Shown in pieces: positions 18,727-27,461 of a stretch of 64,000 nt of DNA. Each line of letters starts with the position of its first letter. Position 1 is the stretch's first letter. The stretch lies in contig NZ_CP045483.1 in the NCBI RefSeq assembly GCF_009729035.1, forward strand, positions 62,001 through 126,000, read 5' to 3'. Both the position numbers and the translations under genes were made by a program. The notes beneath the pieces are model-generated. The model ran no database searches, was not told the origin of the DNA, and was given only the letters and a program-made list of their open reading frames with translations. This DNA comes from Stygiolobus azoricus (GTDB taxonomy: Archaea > Thermoproteota > Thermoprotei_A > Sulfolobales > Sulfolobaceae).

Positions 18727-19623
18727 TCATACTCTATAATTCCGTCCCAATATCTTTAACATGGTAATAAATATACCTAATCCTCTCTGAACGTCTTCGT
18801 CCCTCATCGCAGCAATTAACCCACCTAGTGTGATCTTTGGTGGATTAGAGAGCATCTTTTTAGCCTCGTCTGAAGTTAAGGAAGAGACCATGTTATAAAA
18901 CACTGGATCCATAGCGTGCTCTAAGAACTCTAAACCTTTTGGTAAGAAATCTAGTGTTAAGGATAATGTTGATGCTATATTACCTAAAGCCTCGTCGTTC
19001 AACATATCCTTTAACGTTTTCAGTGCATATAAGCTATTTAACCCGACTTCAAGAGCCCCAGACTGATCTAACTCCTTTAATTTAACCATCAGTTTATCTA
19101 CAACATCCCAATTTTTCAGGGTGTTTGTAATCCCCTTATAATTCTCCGCAAATACATTTGAGAACTCGAGTAACGCTGAGAGTGTGTTCCCCAAATTCGC
19201 TAACGCGTCGTCGTTTACCATATCTTTAAATGTCTTCAATGAGTAAAGACCGTTAAGTGCTACATCTAAAGTACCACTCTCCTTCAACTCACGGAGTTTC
19301 TTAGAAACATATGCCAGAGAGTCTAAGTTTTCTATAAGTTCTTTAAACTTATCGTAGTTATCAGCGACGCTCTCCGATAGTTCAAGAATTCCAGACAGCA
19401 TAGCACCTACGTTAGATAAGGCATCATCGTTAAGCATATCCCTTAACATCTTAGCTGAGTAAGATAAGTTAACAAGAGTGTCCAGTGCACCGCTCTCCTT
19501 AAGCTGAGTCACTACCTTCAGAGTCTCATTAAGAGCTGGCAGATGATCTATTAGTTCTGCAATCTCGTCTACTTTCTTCTCATCTATCTTACTTATTACT
19601 TTTTCTAAGTTAATGTCCTGCAT
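18727..19623 (-). CDS. DUF1641 protein with three internal repeats
   Basis: A 298-residue helical protein of the DUF1641 family. A unit of about 68 residues is repeated three times, each with a core like MLNDDALSNVGAMLSGILEL, MVNDDALANLGNTLSALLEF and MLNDEALGNIASTLSLTLDF (around residues 64, 131 and 202). The C-terminus GLGIFITMLKILGRN is shared with the second DUF1641 protein at 29751. Function is unknown, but the family co-occurs with SQR-type flavoproteins and Hdr-like systems. ATG 19623 follows GGAGAGGG about 6 nt upstream. It is the fourth gene of tusA-flavoprotein-dsrE-DUF1641. Confidence 0.85.
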   Translation of the reverse strand: MQDINLEKVISKIDEKKVDEIAELIDHLPALNETLKVVTQLKESGALDTLVNLSYSAKMLRDMLNDDALSNVGAMLSGILELSESVADNYDKFKELIENLDSLAYVSKKLRELKESGTLDVALNGLYSLKTFKDMVNDDALANLGNTLSALLEFSNVFAENYKGITNTLKNWDVVDKLMVKLKELDQSGALEVGLNSLYALKTLKDMLNDEALGNIASTLSLTLDFLPKGLEFLEHAMDPVFYNMVSSLTSDEAKKMLSNPPKITLGGLIAAMRDEDVQRGLGIFITMLKILGRNYRV

Positions 19624-19636
19624 ACTTACCCTCTCC

Positions 19637-20023
19637 TCACCATACAGATATTATCTGGCCACCACCAACTTCCATTTGAAAGCTCGTAATCCCTACAATA
19701 TCATCAACGACATCGCTATACTGCCCTTTCTCTATTCCGAACAATTTACTGACGTAAGAGCATGCGTAAACTTTCAACCTACCGCTCTTCTTAGCCTTTC
19801 TGTAAAACCCCATCACGTCCTCATTTGATGCTTTCTTTGACGTTTCATCGCTAATTTTCATCTCTGGGTTTTCCTTTACAAACGCTTTTACGACATCCAT
19901 TGTTACAAATATTACTACTTCATCTCCCATACTAGTTGATATGACACTCCACATTCCGGCAAAAAGTACTTTAGAAAGTTCGTTGCTTCCAAGGACTATT
20001 CCCACCTTTGCCATTATGCTCAC
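19637..20023 (-). CDS. DsrE-family sulfur carrier protein
   Basis: A 128-residue DsrE/F-like protein with the alpha/beta fold start [20 protein letters not shown] and a single likely active cysteine, Cys88, in [15 protein letters not shown]. DsrE proteins bind persulfide or thiosulfonate on this cysteine and exchange it with TusA, and a tusA gene lies two genes upstream. Its ATG overlaps the stop of the SQR-like gene (ATGA, 4 nt), showing tight coupling. The cysteine position resembles DsrE2/DsrE3-type proteins. No membrane segment is present, so it is cytoplasmic. Confidence 0.85.
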   Translation of the reverse strand: MSIMAKVGIVLGSNELSKVLFAGMWSVISTSMGDEVVIFVTMDVVKAFVKENPEMKISDETSKKASNEDVMGFYRKAKKSGRLKVYACSYVSKLFGIEKGQYSDVVDDIVGITSFQMEVGGGQIISVW

Positions 20024-21174
20024 ACTAATGCCTTCGCTGTTACTGTCCAGTATAGCTTATTGTACAATATCTTACCCCACCAGTGGACATATGATGGTGG
20101 TGGTGGAATCGGTGGGTTATTATAGTTAAACCTAATGTATGTCGCTTGGTCTAGTCCAGTAACAATGTAACAGAATACTGAACCATCATACATCTTCTTC
20201 TGTTTAATTCCTCTTATGTCATTTACAATGTTTGCTGTTACCACATAGGATTCGAAGTCCGCAGTAGAACCGGCCTTTAATATTGGAATATCTGTAGTAT
20301 CACCGATCACGTAGACATTTGAATACCCCTTCATTTGCAGAGTGAACTTGTCCGTCGGTACCCAATTCCTCTTGTCACCGATACCAGAGTCGCCTATTAC
20401 TTTAGCACCCACATGTGGTGGTACTCCTAATAGTAAGTCAAACTTGATTTTCTCTCCTTCTTGTGACTCTATTACCTTCTCTTTAGGATCAACCCTAGTT
20501 ACTGTGAACGGAGATATTATTTCAATTCCTCTCTCTTTAAATATCTTTATCATCAGGTCATTTGTAGACTTTATGCCGAAGACTCCTTGGATTGGGTAAG
20601 TGTAGATTATTCTGGTCTTATCCCTTATTCCTATGCGCCTAGTCCAGTCCTCAAACATTAAAGTCATTTCCAGAGGCCCTACAAGACATTTGTGTGGTAG
20701 TCTAGCCACATTAATAACTACTGTACCACCTTGGAATTGCTGGACGGCTTCCCTCATTTTCAAGGCATCTTCATAACTCCACGGAGTGTATTCAGTCTCT
20801 CTTAAGCCCGGTATTTCGTCCCAATTTAAATGAGAGCCAGTTGCTATAACTAAGTAGTCATAAGTGTGTTTCACTCCGTCAGCTGTCACTACCGTGTTAT
20901 TAGCGGGGTCTATCTTGGTTATTTCTCCCTTCTCACCGTGAACGAATTTAACCCTATCATCAAGTAAATCCCTTTCGTTCTTTACTATCTCTGTAGGTTC
21001 TACCAGACCCATACCTACGAAGAGTTGGCCAGGCTGATATACGTGCCTATCAGATTTATCTAAGACTACTACTTCTACCTCTCCCTTGCCTATTTCTGGT
21101 GATAACGCTTTAGCTAGTCTATTAGCTACTATTGTTCCAGCTATTCCACCACCAGCTATAATTATCCTCTTCAT
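20020..21174 (-). CDS. SQR-like FAD/NAD(P)-dependent disulfide oxidoreductase
   Basis: A 384-residue flavoprotein with an N-terminal dinucleotide fold ([17 protein letters not shown], residues 4-20), a second ATGSH element (~111-115) and a FAD-binding [12 protein letters not shown] (~286-297). Two cysteines, Cys163 (PHKCLVGP) and Cys335 (VFCYI), sit where sulfide:quinone oxidoreductases carry their redox pair. The C-terminal region is hydrophobic/aromatic, suggesting membrane contact. It differs from the canonical sqr at 30605. As a sulfide or persulfide oxidase it would feed the TusA/DsrE carriers encoded on either side. It has a GAGGGG ribosome-binding site and lies 6 nt after tusA. Confidence 0.85.
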   Translation of the reverse strand: MKRIIIAGGGIAGTIVANRLAKALSPEIGKGEVEVVVLDKSDRHVYQPGQLFVGMGLVEPTEIVKNERDLLDDRVKFVHGEKGEITKIDPANNTVVTADGVKHTYDYLVIATGSHLNWDEIPGLRETEYTPWSYEDALKMREAVQQFQGGTVVINVARLPHKCLVGPLEMTLMFEDWTRRIGIRDKTRIIYTYPIQGVFGIKSTNDLMIKIFKERGIEIISPFTVTRVDPKEKVIESQEGEKIKFDLLLGVPPHVGAKVIGDSGIGDKRNWVPTDKFTLQMKGYSNVYVIGDTTDIPILKAGSTADFESYVVTANIVNDIRGIKQKKMYDGSVFCYIVTGLDQATYIRFNYNNPPIPPPPSYVHWWGKILYNKLYWTVTAKALV

Positions 21175-21180
21175 GACCCC

Positions 21181-21414
21181 TCACTTCTGAATAATTAATT
21201 TGAACTTGTTTCCCTCTTTCGTTTCACTTACTACCTTGTATCCCTTCTTAGTTACCCATGCAACCACATCTTTCTTTGTTGCTTCATCTCCTAGAATGAC
21301 TTCTACTGCCTCTCCCACTCCGATTTCATCCATAACTCCAGAAAGTTCCCCTATTGGACCAGCACATGAAGTTCCGGTTAAATCGAGACTTTTTTGGATT
21401 TTGTAGGAAGACAT
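21181..21414 (-). CDS. tusA: TusA-family sulfur carrier
   Basis: A 77-residue TusA/SirA protein. The sulfur-accepting cysteine is Cys17 in LDLTGTSCAGPIGEL, a variant of the CPxP motif, followed by the strand VEVILGDEATKKDVVAWV and the final strands. TusA carries persulfide sulfur between rhodanese/DsrE proteins and oxidising enzymes. ATG 21414 is preferred; a GTG at 21423 adds three residues. AT-rich TATA-like sequence at 21426-21450 drives this first gene of the tusA-flavoprotein-dsrE-DUF1641 unit. Confidence 0.88.
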   Translation of the reverse strand: MSSYKIQKSLDLTGTSCAGPIGELSGVMDEIGVGEAVEVILGDEATKKDVVAWVTKKGYKVVSETKEGNKFKLIIQK

Positions 21415-21573
21415 AGCCCTCACTATATATTAAATATTTTTCGGATATATATGTTTTTATTAAAATTCTTCTTATTTTTAGTAATTTAAAAAGAAATTAA
21501 TGCTTGAATTAACAAAAAGAATGATTAAAAACGGAAAATTTGTGTTAAATTCATTTAAAAGAAAAAATAAGCT

Positions 21574-21592
21574 ACTTTAACAGAGTTAAAGT
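21574..21592. promoter_or_regulatory. Inverted repeat before the rhodanese gene
   Basis: ACTTTAAC-AGA-GTTAAAGT is a perfect 8-bp inverted repeat ending 9 nt before the rhodanese ATG, so it lies between the likely TATA and the start. It can be an operator over the transcription start, or a hairpin at the 5' end of the RNA. Confidence 0.5.
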
Positions 21593-21601
21593 GAAGTTAA
21601 G

Positions 21602-22009
21602 ATGAGAGTAAATGAGGAGTATTCATCACCATATTATCCACACATAGTAGATGTATTCCCTTCGGTAGTGAGAAATATGTGGAAGAAAAATAAAGTGCTA
21701 ATTCTCGACATAAGGACTCCTATGGAGTATGAAGACCATCATATTCCAGGTGCACTGCTCGTTCCAATGGATTACCTTGATGTTTTATTACATAAGATCC
21801 CTCACAAAGAGATTGCGGTATTTTGAGAACATGGCAACAGAGCAAGACATGCCACGTATGGAATGCCAGACTTATGGAAAGGCGGGAAGGTATACTACGT
21901 CTTAGGTAGAATGGCAGGATGGATGGGAATGGGGTACGAGGTTGAAAGTGGAATTGATGAAAACGGAGTAAAATGGCAGAAATGGCTAGAGGAACTTACA
22001 AACTCTTGA
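21602..22009 (+). pseudogene. Rhodanese-like sulfurtransferase with in-frame TGA at the catalytic Cys
   Basis: Reading 21602-22009 through gives a 135-residue single-domain rhodanese: LILDIRTPMEYEDHHIPGA (~residues 36-54), then IAVF-TGA-EHGNRARH, then YGMPDLWKGGKVYYVLGRMAGWMGMGYEVE to TGA 22007-22009. The internal TGA (21824-21826, codon 75) is exactly where the nucleophilic cysteine of the CxxGxR loop belongs. Everything after it is intact and well conserved in style. It is either a nonsense mutation from TGC/TGT or a recoded codon. A terminating reading would give only 74 residues without active site. It is read away from the tusA operon and lies 197 nt from the damaged fixX end. Confidence 0.8.
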
Positions 22010-22205
22010 ATTTTAAGAATGTATTTTTATAATATAATACTTTCCATAACTTCTATAATTTATTCTATATGTTGCCAAGATTTATATTAAACATTTTCAC
22101 AACTTAACATATAGTTATTTTGATAAATTCAGTTACATATTAACCTAGATGTATTACAATCAAATTCAGAAGCCGTGATAAAAGTTTAGATAATTAATTA
22201 AAAAA

Positions 22206-22474
22206 TCAACCATAATTATACTTTATACCACCATTTGGAAACCTGAACTTAATAGCACCATAAGGACAGATAACTAACGCGCCACCACACTCTAAACATC
22301 TCTCGTAATGTACTATGATTCCACCATCTGTGACTGCTCGTATGTACCGGCTGGACAGGAAACAGTACAAGGTTTATCTTTACAATGCAGGCATTTCTCT
22401 TGGTCGACCTCTATATGCGGGATTTTGTCTACTTCGTAAGTGTTTAGCCCTAATCGCTTCAATAAGGGTATCAT
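22206..22474 (-). pseudogene. fixX: FixX-type ferredoxin, frameshifted
   Basis: The N-terminal frame gives MIPLLKRLGLNTYEVD... then CLHCKDKPCTVSCPAGTYE. After that the frame is lost, and the other frame gives DGGIIVHYERCLECGGALVI-CPYGAIKFRFPNGG and stop. Removing the break (a 1-nt deletion near 22337-22342) restores a ~90-residue FixX ferredoxin with both cysteine clusters. FixX passes electrons between ETF and the FixC flavoprotein. The ATG overlaps the fixC stop by 4 nt (ATGA). Sequencing error or decay cannot be told apart here; three more single-base shifts lie upstream in the same operon. Confidence 0.75.
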
Positions 22475-23685
22475 AACATCACCTTTATCAAGTCGTCTAT
22501 AACTTTACCGAGAGAAACACCCTTCTCTCTCAATATAATTAGAGCGTCTGTGACCAGCGTTCTCCTCTCCTCACTTACAGTGAACATATCAGATAGGATA
22601 TTACATAGTATTTCAGGATAGAGAGACAACGACGAGTTTATCACGCTAAACCGGTTATAAGCTAATTTCATGTGCTTTAATATGAAACTCTCCTCTAACA
22701 TTTTGTAGTAAATCTCGGTATCTTCGTAATTCTTACTCTCTAAGATCTTCTTAGCGGCAATACCTGCAATTATACCTGAGCCTATAGCTAGATCCATACC
22801 CCTGATAGTAAAGCCATCATTTATTAGGAAACCTCCAGCATCACCTACGGCAATTACGTTCTTTGCATATAAAGGAGGGAGATTACTATAGCCGTAATAA
22901 GGGATCGCATGAGCTGAATACTCTAATACTTCTCCCTCAATACCCATTCTTTCTCTAAAAGCCTCTACTAGGTCTTTAGCCGGGACTTCGCCTTTCGGTA
23001 GCGAATCGAAAGTCGCTGTAAACCCTACTGATAATGTGTCCTTATTAGTGTATATAAATCCTCCCCCTTTAACCCCCTTTATTGCATTGACGATAGTTAT
23101 TGCCTCTCCCTCTTGTCCTTCCTGCAAATCAGCTTTTACGATCTCCTTAACTCCTAGCATCCACTTGTCTGCTGTAAACCTCCTTAAACCCAAACTCCTG
23201 AACACTACTGACGTAACTCCAGATGCGTCAATCACTAGAGGTGCTCTTAATGAACCTTTGTCTGTCTCCAACGTAATTCCTCCCCCCTCCCTATAGGCGT
23301 TGTAAACGTTGGTAGAGTAGGAAATTAACAAACCTAGATTTTCAGCCTCACTCGCCAACCATCTATCGAACTTAGCCCTAAGAACGCTATAACTATTCCT
23401 TTTACCTCTTTCCTCAAAACTAAACGTTATCTTTCTGTTATTCTCGCAGAATATGTAGTAAGTTTCCTTAGTTATTGGTCTTTCTAGGGGAGCCCTCTCC
23501 AAAGCATCCGGTATAAGCTTAAGTAATGAGTGGATATACATTCTTCCTCCAGACACGTTCTTAGCACCGCTGTATTCACCCCTTTCAAGGAGGACTACGT
23601 TAATCCCCTCCCTCACAGCGGTTATACCGGCAGATAGTCCCGAGAGCCCTCCGCCTACAATAATTAAGTCGGCATCAAAGCTCAC
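22471..23685 (-). CDS. fixC: FixC-type ETF:quinone oxidoreductase flavoprotein
   Basis: A 404-residue flavoprotein with an N-terminal FAD fold (LIIVGGGLSGLSAGI, residues 6-20) and the ETF-QO/FixC pattern including GAKNVSGGRMY (~40-50), GDAGGFLINDGFTIRGMDLAIGSG (~277-300, split by conserved glycines). It would transfer electrons from ETF toward quinone or ferredoxin. Its ATG overlaps the etfA stop and its stop overlaps the fixX ATG, so it sits in a tightly coupled etfB-etfA-fixC-fixX operon. It is the only member of the four with an unbroken frame. Confidence 0.88.
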   Translation of the reverse strand: MSFDADLIIVGGGLSGLSAGITAVREGINVVLLERGEYSGAKNVSGGRMYIHSLLKLIPDALERAPLERPITKETYYIFCENNRKITFSFEERGKRNSYSVLRAKFDRWLASEAENLGLLISYSTNVYNAYREGGGITLETDKGSLRAPLVIDASGVTSVVFRSLGLRRFTADKWMLGVKEIVKADLQEGQEGEAITIVNAIKGVKGGGFIYTNKDTLSVGFTATFDSLPKGEVPAKDLVEAFRERMGIEGEVLEYSAHAIPYYGYSNLPPLYAKNVIAVGDAGGFLINDGFTIRGMDLAIGSGIIAGIAAKKILESKNYEDTEIYYKMLEESFILKHMKLAYNRFSVINSSLSLYPEILCNILSDMFTVSEERRTLVTDALIILREKGVSLGKVIDDLIKVML

Positions 23686-24534
23686 TTGTTCCTCACCTTT
23701 TCAGTGAAAATCTTACAGAATTCTAATACGTCACCAATAATTGTGTAATCTGCATTATCAACGATAGGAGTGTTTTTATCTTTGTTTACAGCGACAATGA
23801 CCTTTGCGTCCTTTATCCCGGCTAGGTGTTGAGGTTGTCCAGAGATTCCTAGAGCGATGTAAAGCTTAGGCTTCACCTTCTGTCCTGACAAACCTATTTG
23901 TCTGTCTTCGGGAAGCCACCCTAACTCAGCTGTAACTGGTCTACTTCCGCCCAACGTCCCTCCTAATGCTTTTGCTAACTCCTCAGCGTACTTAATGTTT
24001 TCCTTTGAACCTATGCCTCTCCCCACACTTACAATGATTTGGGCACTTGATAAGTCAATATTACCACCTTCCTTATGTTTCTCCTCTAGAATCCTGACTT
24101 TCTTATTTCTCGGTAGGTCAACCTTAATGATTTTACAATTATTGTTCGCTTTCACTTCCACGTTTTTCTTACTGACTGTTATCACGATAGGTAATGTGAA
24201 CTCGAGTTCGGCAATCGCCATACCGCTATAAACTATCCTCTTCGCCTTGTTGCCATAAAGTTCGATAACCTCTGGAATTATTGGAACTCTTAGAGCACCA
24301 GCAACCAGTCCCGCGACAGTCTTATCTCTTTTCGTGCTTCCAATTATTGTCATTTCAGGCTTCAAACTTACTATGTACTCTGCAATTTTGCTCCTCTGTA
24401 GCCTCTTGCCCGATAACATGATTTTCATCACCGAGTTTTGTCTCATTCTTCGAGACTACTATCGCTTTTTCTTTTACCATACTCAATGCTGTCTTTATAA
24501 AGTCTAAGTCCTCAGAATAAACTACCGTAGTCAT
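23682..24534 (-). pseudogene. etfA: Electron transfer flavoprotein alpha subunit, frameshifted near the N-terminus
   Basis: From ATG 24534 the frame reads MTTVVYSEDLDFIKTALSMV..., then a +1 shift in an A4 run (24422-24425, minus strand) moves into the frame that continues SGKRLQRSKIAEYIVSLKPE and on through the C-terminal FAD domain (GLSGQKVKPKLYIALGISGQ at ~200, then QHLAGIKDAK) to stop at 23682. Removing one A restores one ~283-residue protein. The intact part alone would start at 24446. EtfA binds FAD and pairs with EtfB. The ATG overlaps the etfB stop (ATGA). Confidence 0.78.
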
Positions 24535-25234
24535 AAAACGTTCTCCTCCTTCAAGTACTGTATGAGTTTCTCCACGCTTCCTCTATCTTTCCCTCTATAA
24601 TTACCCTCTTCCTTGGGTAAGGGAGACTATCTTGATCTTAGAAGACGAGTTACATTGTAATGTCCTTATCGGTTTTTTCTGAGACTCAAGTATTTGCTTA
24701 ACGCTTGGGATTCTGGGCGTATTTATCTCCCCAACCACTGAGATAACTGCTGGTAAGTCGCTTTCTACTACTTGAGAAAAATACGTCAAATTTCTCTCAG
24801 CTCTTACCTTATTTTCGATATCTCACGTAAGTAATCACAGAATATCCTAAAAGTGAAGCTAGGTAAGGTATAAATACACCCCCACTACTATCTGTCGTGG
24901 TTTCTCCTCCTATTACCAAGCTAGGGTTAATACTTTTTATCTGTTCAGCTACATTTTCAGCGACGGACTGTACGTCCATTTCCCTCATTTCCAATGAGAT
25001 CACTTCGTCAAGTCCCATAGCTAGAGCTTCTCTTATGCTCTTCCTATCAGTTACCCCTGCGGTAATACCTATAGCCTTAAATCCATACTTTTCTTTTATC
25101 CTTACGGATTCTTCGATTGCATTTTTATCGTAAGTACTGATCTTAAAGGGCACATTCAAGTCTATGCCGTTAGGCGTTATCCTTATGAGAGTGTCGTCCG
25201 GCACGATTCTGAAGAGAGCGACAACCGAACCCAT
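24531..25234 (-). pseudogene. etfB: Electron transfer flavoprotein beta subunit, two frameshifts
   Basis: Three pieces of EtfB lie in consecutive frames: MGSVVALFRIVPDDTLIRI... to GYSVITYVR (25234 to ~24820); then VRAERNLTYFSQVVESDLPA to SKIKIVSLT; then KEEGNYRGKDRGSVEKLIQY to stop at 24531. Each junction is a net +1, near 24809-24826 (an A4 run is inside) and at the G3 run 24615-24617. Together they give a normal ~233-residue EtfB, including the AMP-binding loop GGETTTDSSGG. It is the first gene of the operon. Real decay or assembly error are both possible. Confidence 0.78.
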
Positions 25235-25383
25235 GATTATATATTTGTTTTAATACTTATACGTTTGACTAATGTTAATAAGTTAATATTCTGAATATTT
25301 AAGAAATTTTTAGAGCCTAAAAAAGCAATAGAAGGGAAACAAAAAGATGTTACACAAAATTACTTGGCTTATCTTGAAACCCT

Positions 25384-25581
25384 TTACTTTCCTTTCTCAG
25401 CCTTTGCTAACATGCCTAATAGCTCTTTGGGAGCGTCTTTCTCGCTTACAGCCCCCCTACCAGTCTTGCCATTGTCGTCATAAGTGAAGGATATCATTTT
25501 TCCCACTCTCCAAACCTTCTTTATCTTTGAAGTATCTACTTCTTTCTCTTCTCCCTTATACTTGAACTTTACCTTTGCCAT
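25384..25581 (-). CDS. Sul7d chromatin protein (7-kDa DNA-binding)
   Basis: A 65-residue protein, [20 protein letters not shown]..., with [20 protein letters not shown] and [15 protein letters not shown], a near-perfect match to the Sso7d/Sac7d/Sto7 family found only in Sulfolobales. It binds the DNA minor groove, kinks DNA with conserved Val26/Met29-type residues, and is very abundant. Minus-strand TATA-like sequence at ~25612-25620 implies a short leader. T-rich sequence downstream (about 25300-25345) may terminate it. The DDNGKTG loop differs from the DEGGGKTG loop of Saccharolobus. Confidence 0.98.
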   Translation of the reverse strand: MAKVKFKYKGEEKEVDTSKIKKVWRVGKMISFTYDDNGKTGRGAVSEKDAPKELLGMLAKAEKGK

Positions 25582-25680
25582 TTTTCTCGATCTTCTCTAT
25601 GTAGATTGTCTTTTATTAATATTTTCATTACAAATGAGGTATTACATTTAATCCAAATAGCATTAGTAACACATTACAAT

Positions 25681-27429
25681 TTATTTCATTAATAACCTCA
25701 CTTTTCCATTTAATACCGGTGTTCCTCCATAATCGTTAATATCACCGGGGACTACAGCGTTTAACAATGCCTTGTCGGAGACTAAAAAGAACTTGTAGGT
25801 AAATAGAATACCTTTGGGTAAGCTCTCGTCTTTTAACATTTTAACCTCGACCATCATGCCGTTTCCCTCAAGTATTGCGTAACCTTCATAACAGCAGTTA
25901 TAGACCACAAGTTCCCTACTCCTGTAAACCTCTTTAAATTGACTGTTTGTGTAGTTAGGGTGAGAGGAGAAGACTAAATAGTAACCTTCAGGTGGTCTAA
26001 TAAGTTTCGGTAATGGTTCAACCTTGACTTTCTTTACCTCCCTTTTGACCTCGACTTTCACTATCTTTTCCCTCTTCAACCTATCCACTGTTACACCAGT
26101 ATTCCTGAGCGCGTAGTTCAAAGCGCTCCATTCGTCCTCCTCTATGAGGGGATGAGAAATACCTAGTTCTTTTGCTATCATCCTCATTAACCTAATTTCG
26201 TCGATGCCTTTCGCTGGTCTTATCGGTTCGTTATAAACCAGAAAGTTATGCCAATAACTATATACTACATCATGCTTTTCTAGGAACGTGGGCGCTGGGA
26301 TAACTATATCGGCTACTTTTGCTGTATCGCTCAAAAAGGGATCGTGTACAACAAGCTTAACCCTCCCTTCCTTTACGGCTTTAAGAATCTTATGACTCTT
26401 AGGCAGTGAATGTAACGGATTGGAGTTCCAAACATACAAAACCTCTATCTTTCCCTCCTCTACATAATCTCCTACATTAGCCATTGGCACTATATTCCCC
26501 GGTCTAGAATAGTGCAGACCCCTCAAATAGGCAAAGTCGATTCCCAAGCCTTGGCTGTTTGAATAGTAAAAGCCGTAAGGTATTCCGAGAAGTGCTGGGA
26601 TTAACGAAATGAGAGCTATAGCGTAACCACCATGATATGTCCTGCCGAGGGCAAAACCTATTATAGTAAGCGGACTTTTTTCAATATAAATCTCACCTAT
26701 TTCCTCGATTTCAGATCTGCTCAATCCAGTGATTTCTTCGATTTCAGCCCACGTATAGTTGTCAACATACAATCTCAACTTTTCAGGATCATCTAACAGA
26801 GGATGTAGTGAATTCAAATAGTTCATGAGATATTTCAATATACCTACTGCTAAGAAAGAATCACTAGAGGGCTTTATGAGATATCTCTTGTCACTTCTTT
26901 TCGCTGTTTCACTCATCCTAACGTCTATAGCAACCTTAAACTTATTCCTCACCAAAGCCCATCCATGAATAAATGAGAAAACCGCTTCACTTCCCCAGAA
27001 CACTACAGAGTCAAACTTTTCGAAGTCCTCAGGTAGTGCACCTAATGACGAACCATAATGAAGCTTTATTGCCTCATGACCTTCACTAGAACATATAGAG
27101 TAATCGGTTGATAGTGCACCTAAAACGTTCCACAACCTAGCCGGGAAATACCAGGTTAACAAACCTTGGTTCCCGTCGTAGTCTACGTGGAGTATTTTAT
27201 CTTTCGGAGTGTTCTTTACAATTTCTGCAACTTTCTTCACTGCCTCTTTTAACTCTACCTCCTTACCTTCAATTAGAGGATGTAAGACCCTATTGATTTC
27301 GTTTCTCTTTAGGTCTGTCCTACCCCTTGAACATGTAAAACCGTTTACGGGAAAAATATTAAGGGGTTTATAATTTTCACCAGAGAAAACACAAGTGTCA
27401 TAACAGTCTCTAGTACACGCTATTACCAT
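25681..27429 (-). CDS. Molybdopterin oxidoreductase (DMSO reductase family)
   Basis: A 582-residue protein. Cysteines 5, 9, 13 and 33 (CTRDCYDTC ... GFTCSRG) form the N-terminal [4Fe-4S] site, and the following domain (VVFWGSEAVFSFIHGWALV, IDVRMSETAKRSD) matches molybdopterin-guanine-dinucleotide binding. It is short compared with formate dehydrogenases or nitrate reductases (700-1000 residues) and lacks a Tat signal, so it is probably cytoplasmic. No electron-transfer subunit is adjacent. The substrate is unknown; candidates include formate or sulfur compounds. Confidence 0.82.
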   Translation of the reverse strand: MVIACTRDCYDTCVFSGENYKPLNIFPVNGFTCSRGRTDLKRNEINRVLHPLIEGKEVELKEAVKKVAEIVKNTPKDKILHVDYDGNQGLLTWYFPARLWNVLGALSTDYSICSSEGHEAIKLHYGSSLGALPEDFEKFDSVVFWGSEAVFSFIHGWALVRNKFKVAIDVRMSETAKRSDKRYLIKPSSDSFLAVGILKYLMNYLNSLHPLLDDPEKLRLYVDNYTWAEIEEITGLSRSEIEEIGEIYIEKSPLTIIGFALGRTYHGGYAIALISLIPALLGIPYGFYYSNSQGLGIDFAYLRGLHYSRPGNIVPMANVGDYVEEGKIEVLYVWNSNPLHSLPKSHKILKAVKEGRVKLVVHDPFLSDTAKVADIVIPAPTFLEKHDVVYSYWHNFLVYNEPIRPAKGIDEIRLMRMIAKELGISHPLIEEDEWSALNYALRNTGVTVDRLKREKIVKVEVKREVKKVKVEPLPKLIRPPEGYYLVFSSHPNYTNSQFKEVYRSRELVVYNCCYEGYAILEGNGMMVEVKMLKDESLPKGILFTYKFFLVSDKALLNAVVPGDINDYGGTPVLNGKVRLLMK

Positions 27430-27461
27430 GAGGACAACTGTGTGAGAGTAAGTTTAAAAAA

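Noticed and set aside
22010-22205. Possible SECIS element 3' of the rhodanese
   Set aside because: The stretch is AT-rich and I could not find a GC-rich stem with the internal loop expected of archaeal SECIS; a folding programme is needed to be sure.
24422-24425. Programmed frameshift in etfA
   Set aside because: The A4 run is shorter than known slippery sequences and etfB and fixX also carry shifts, so error or decay is simpler.
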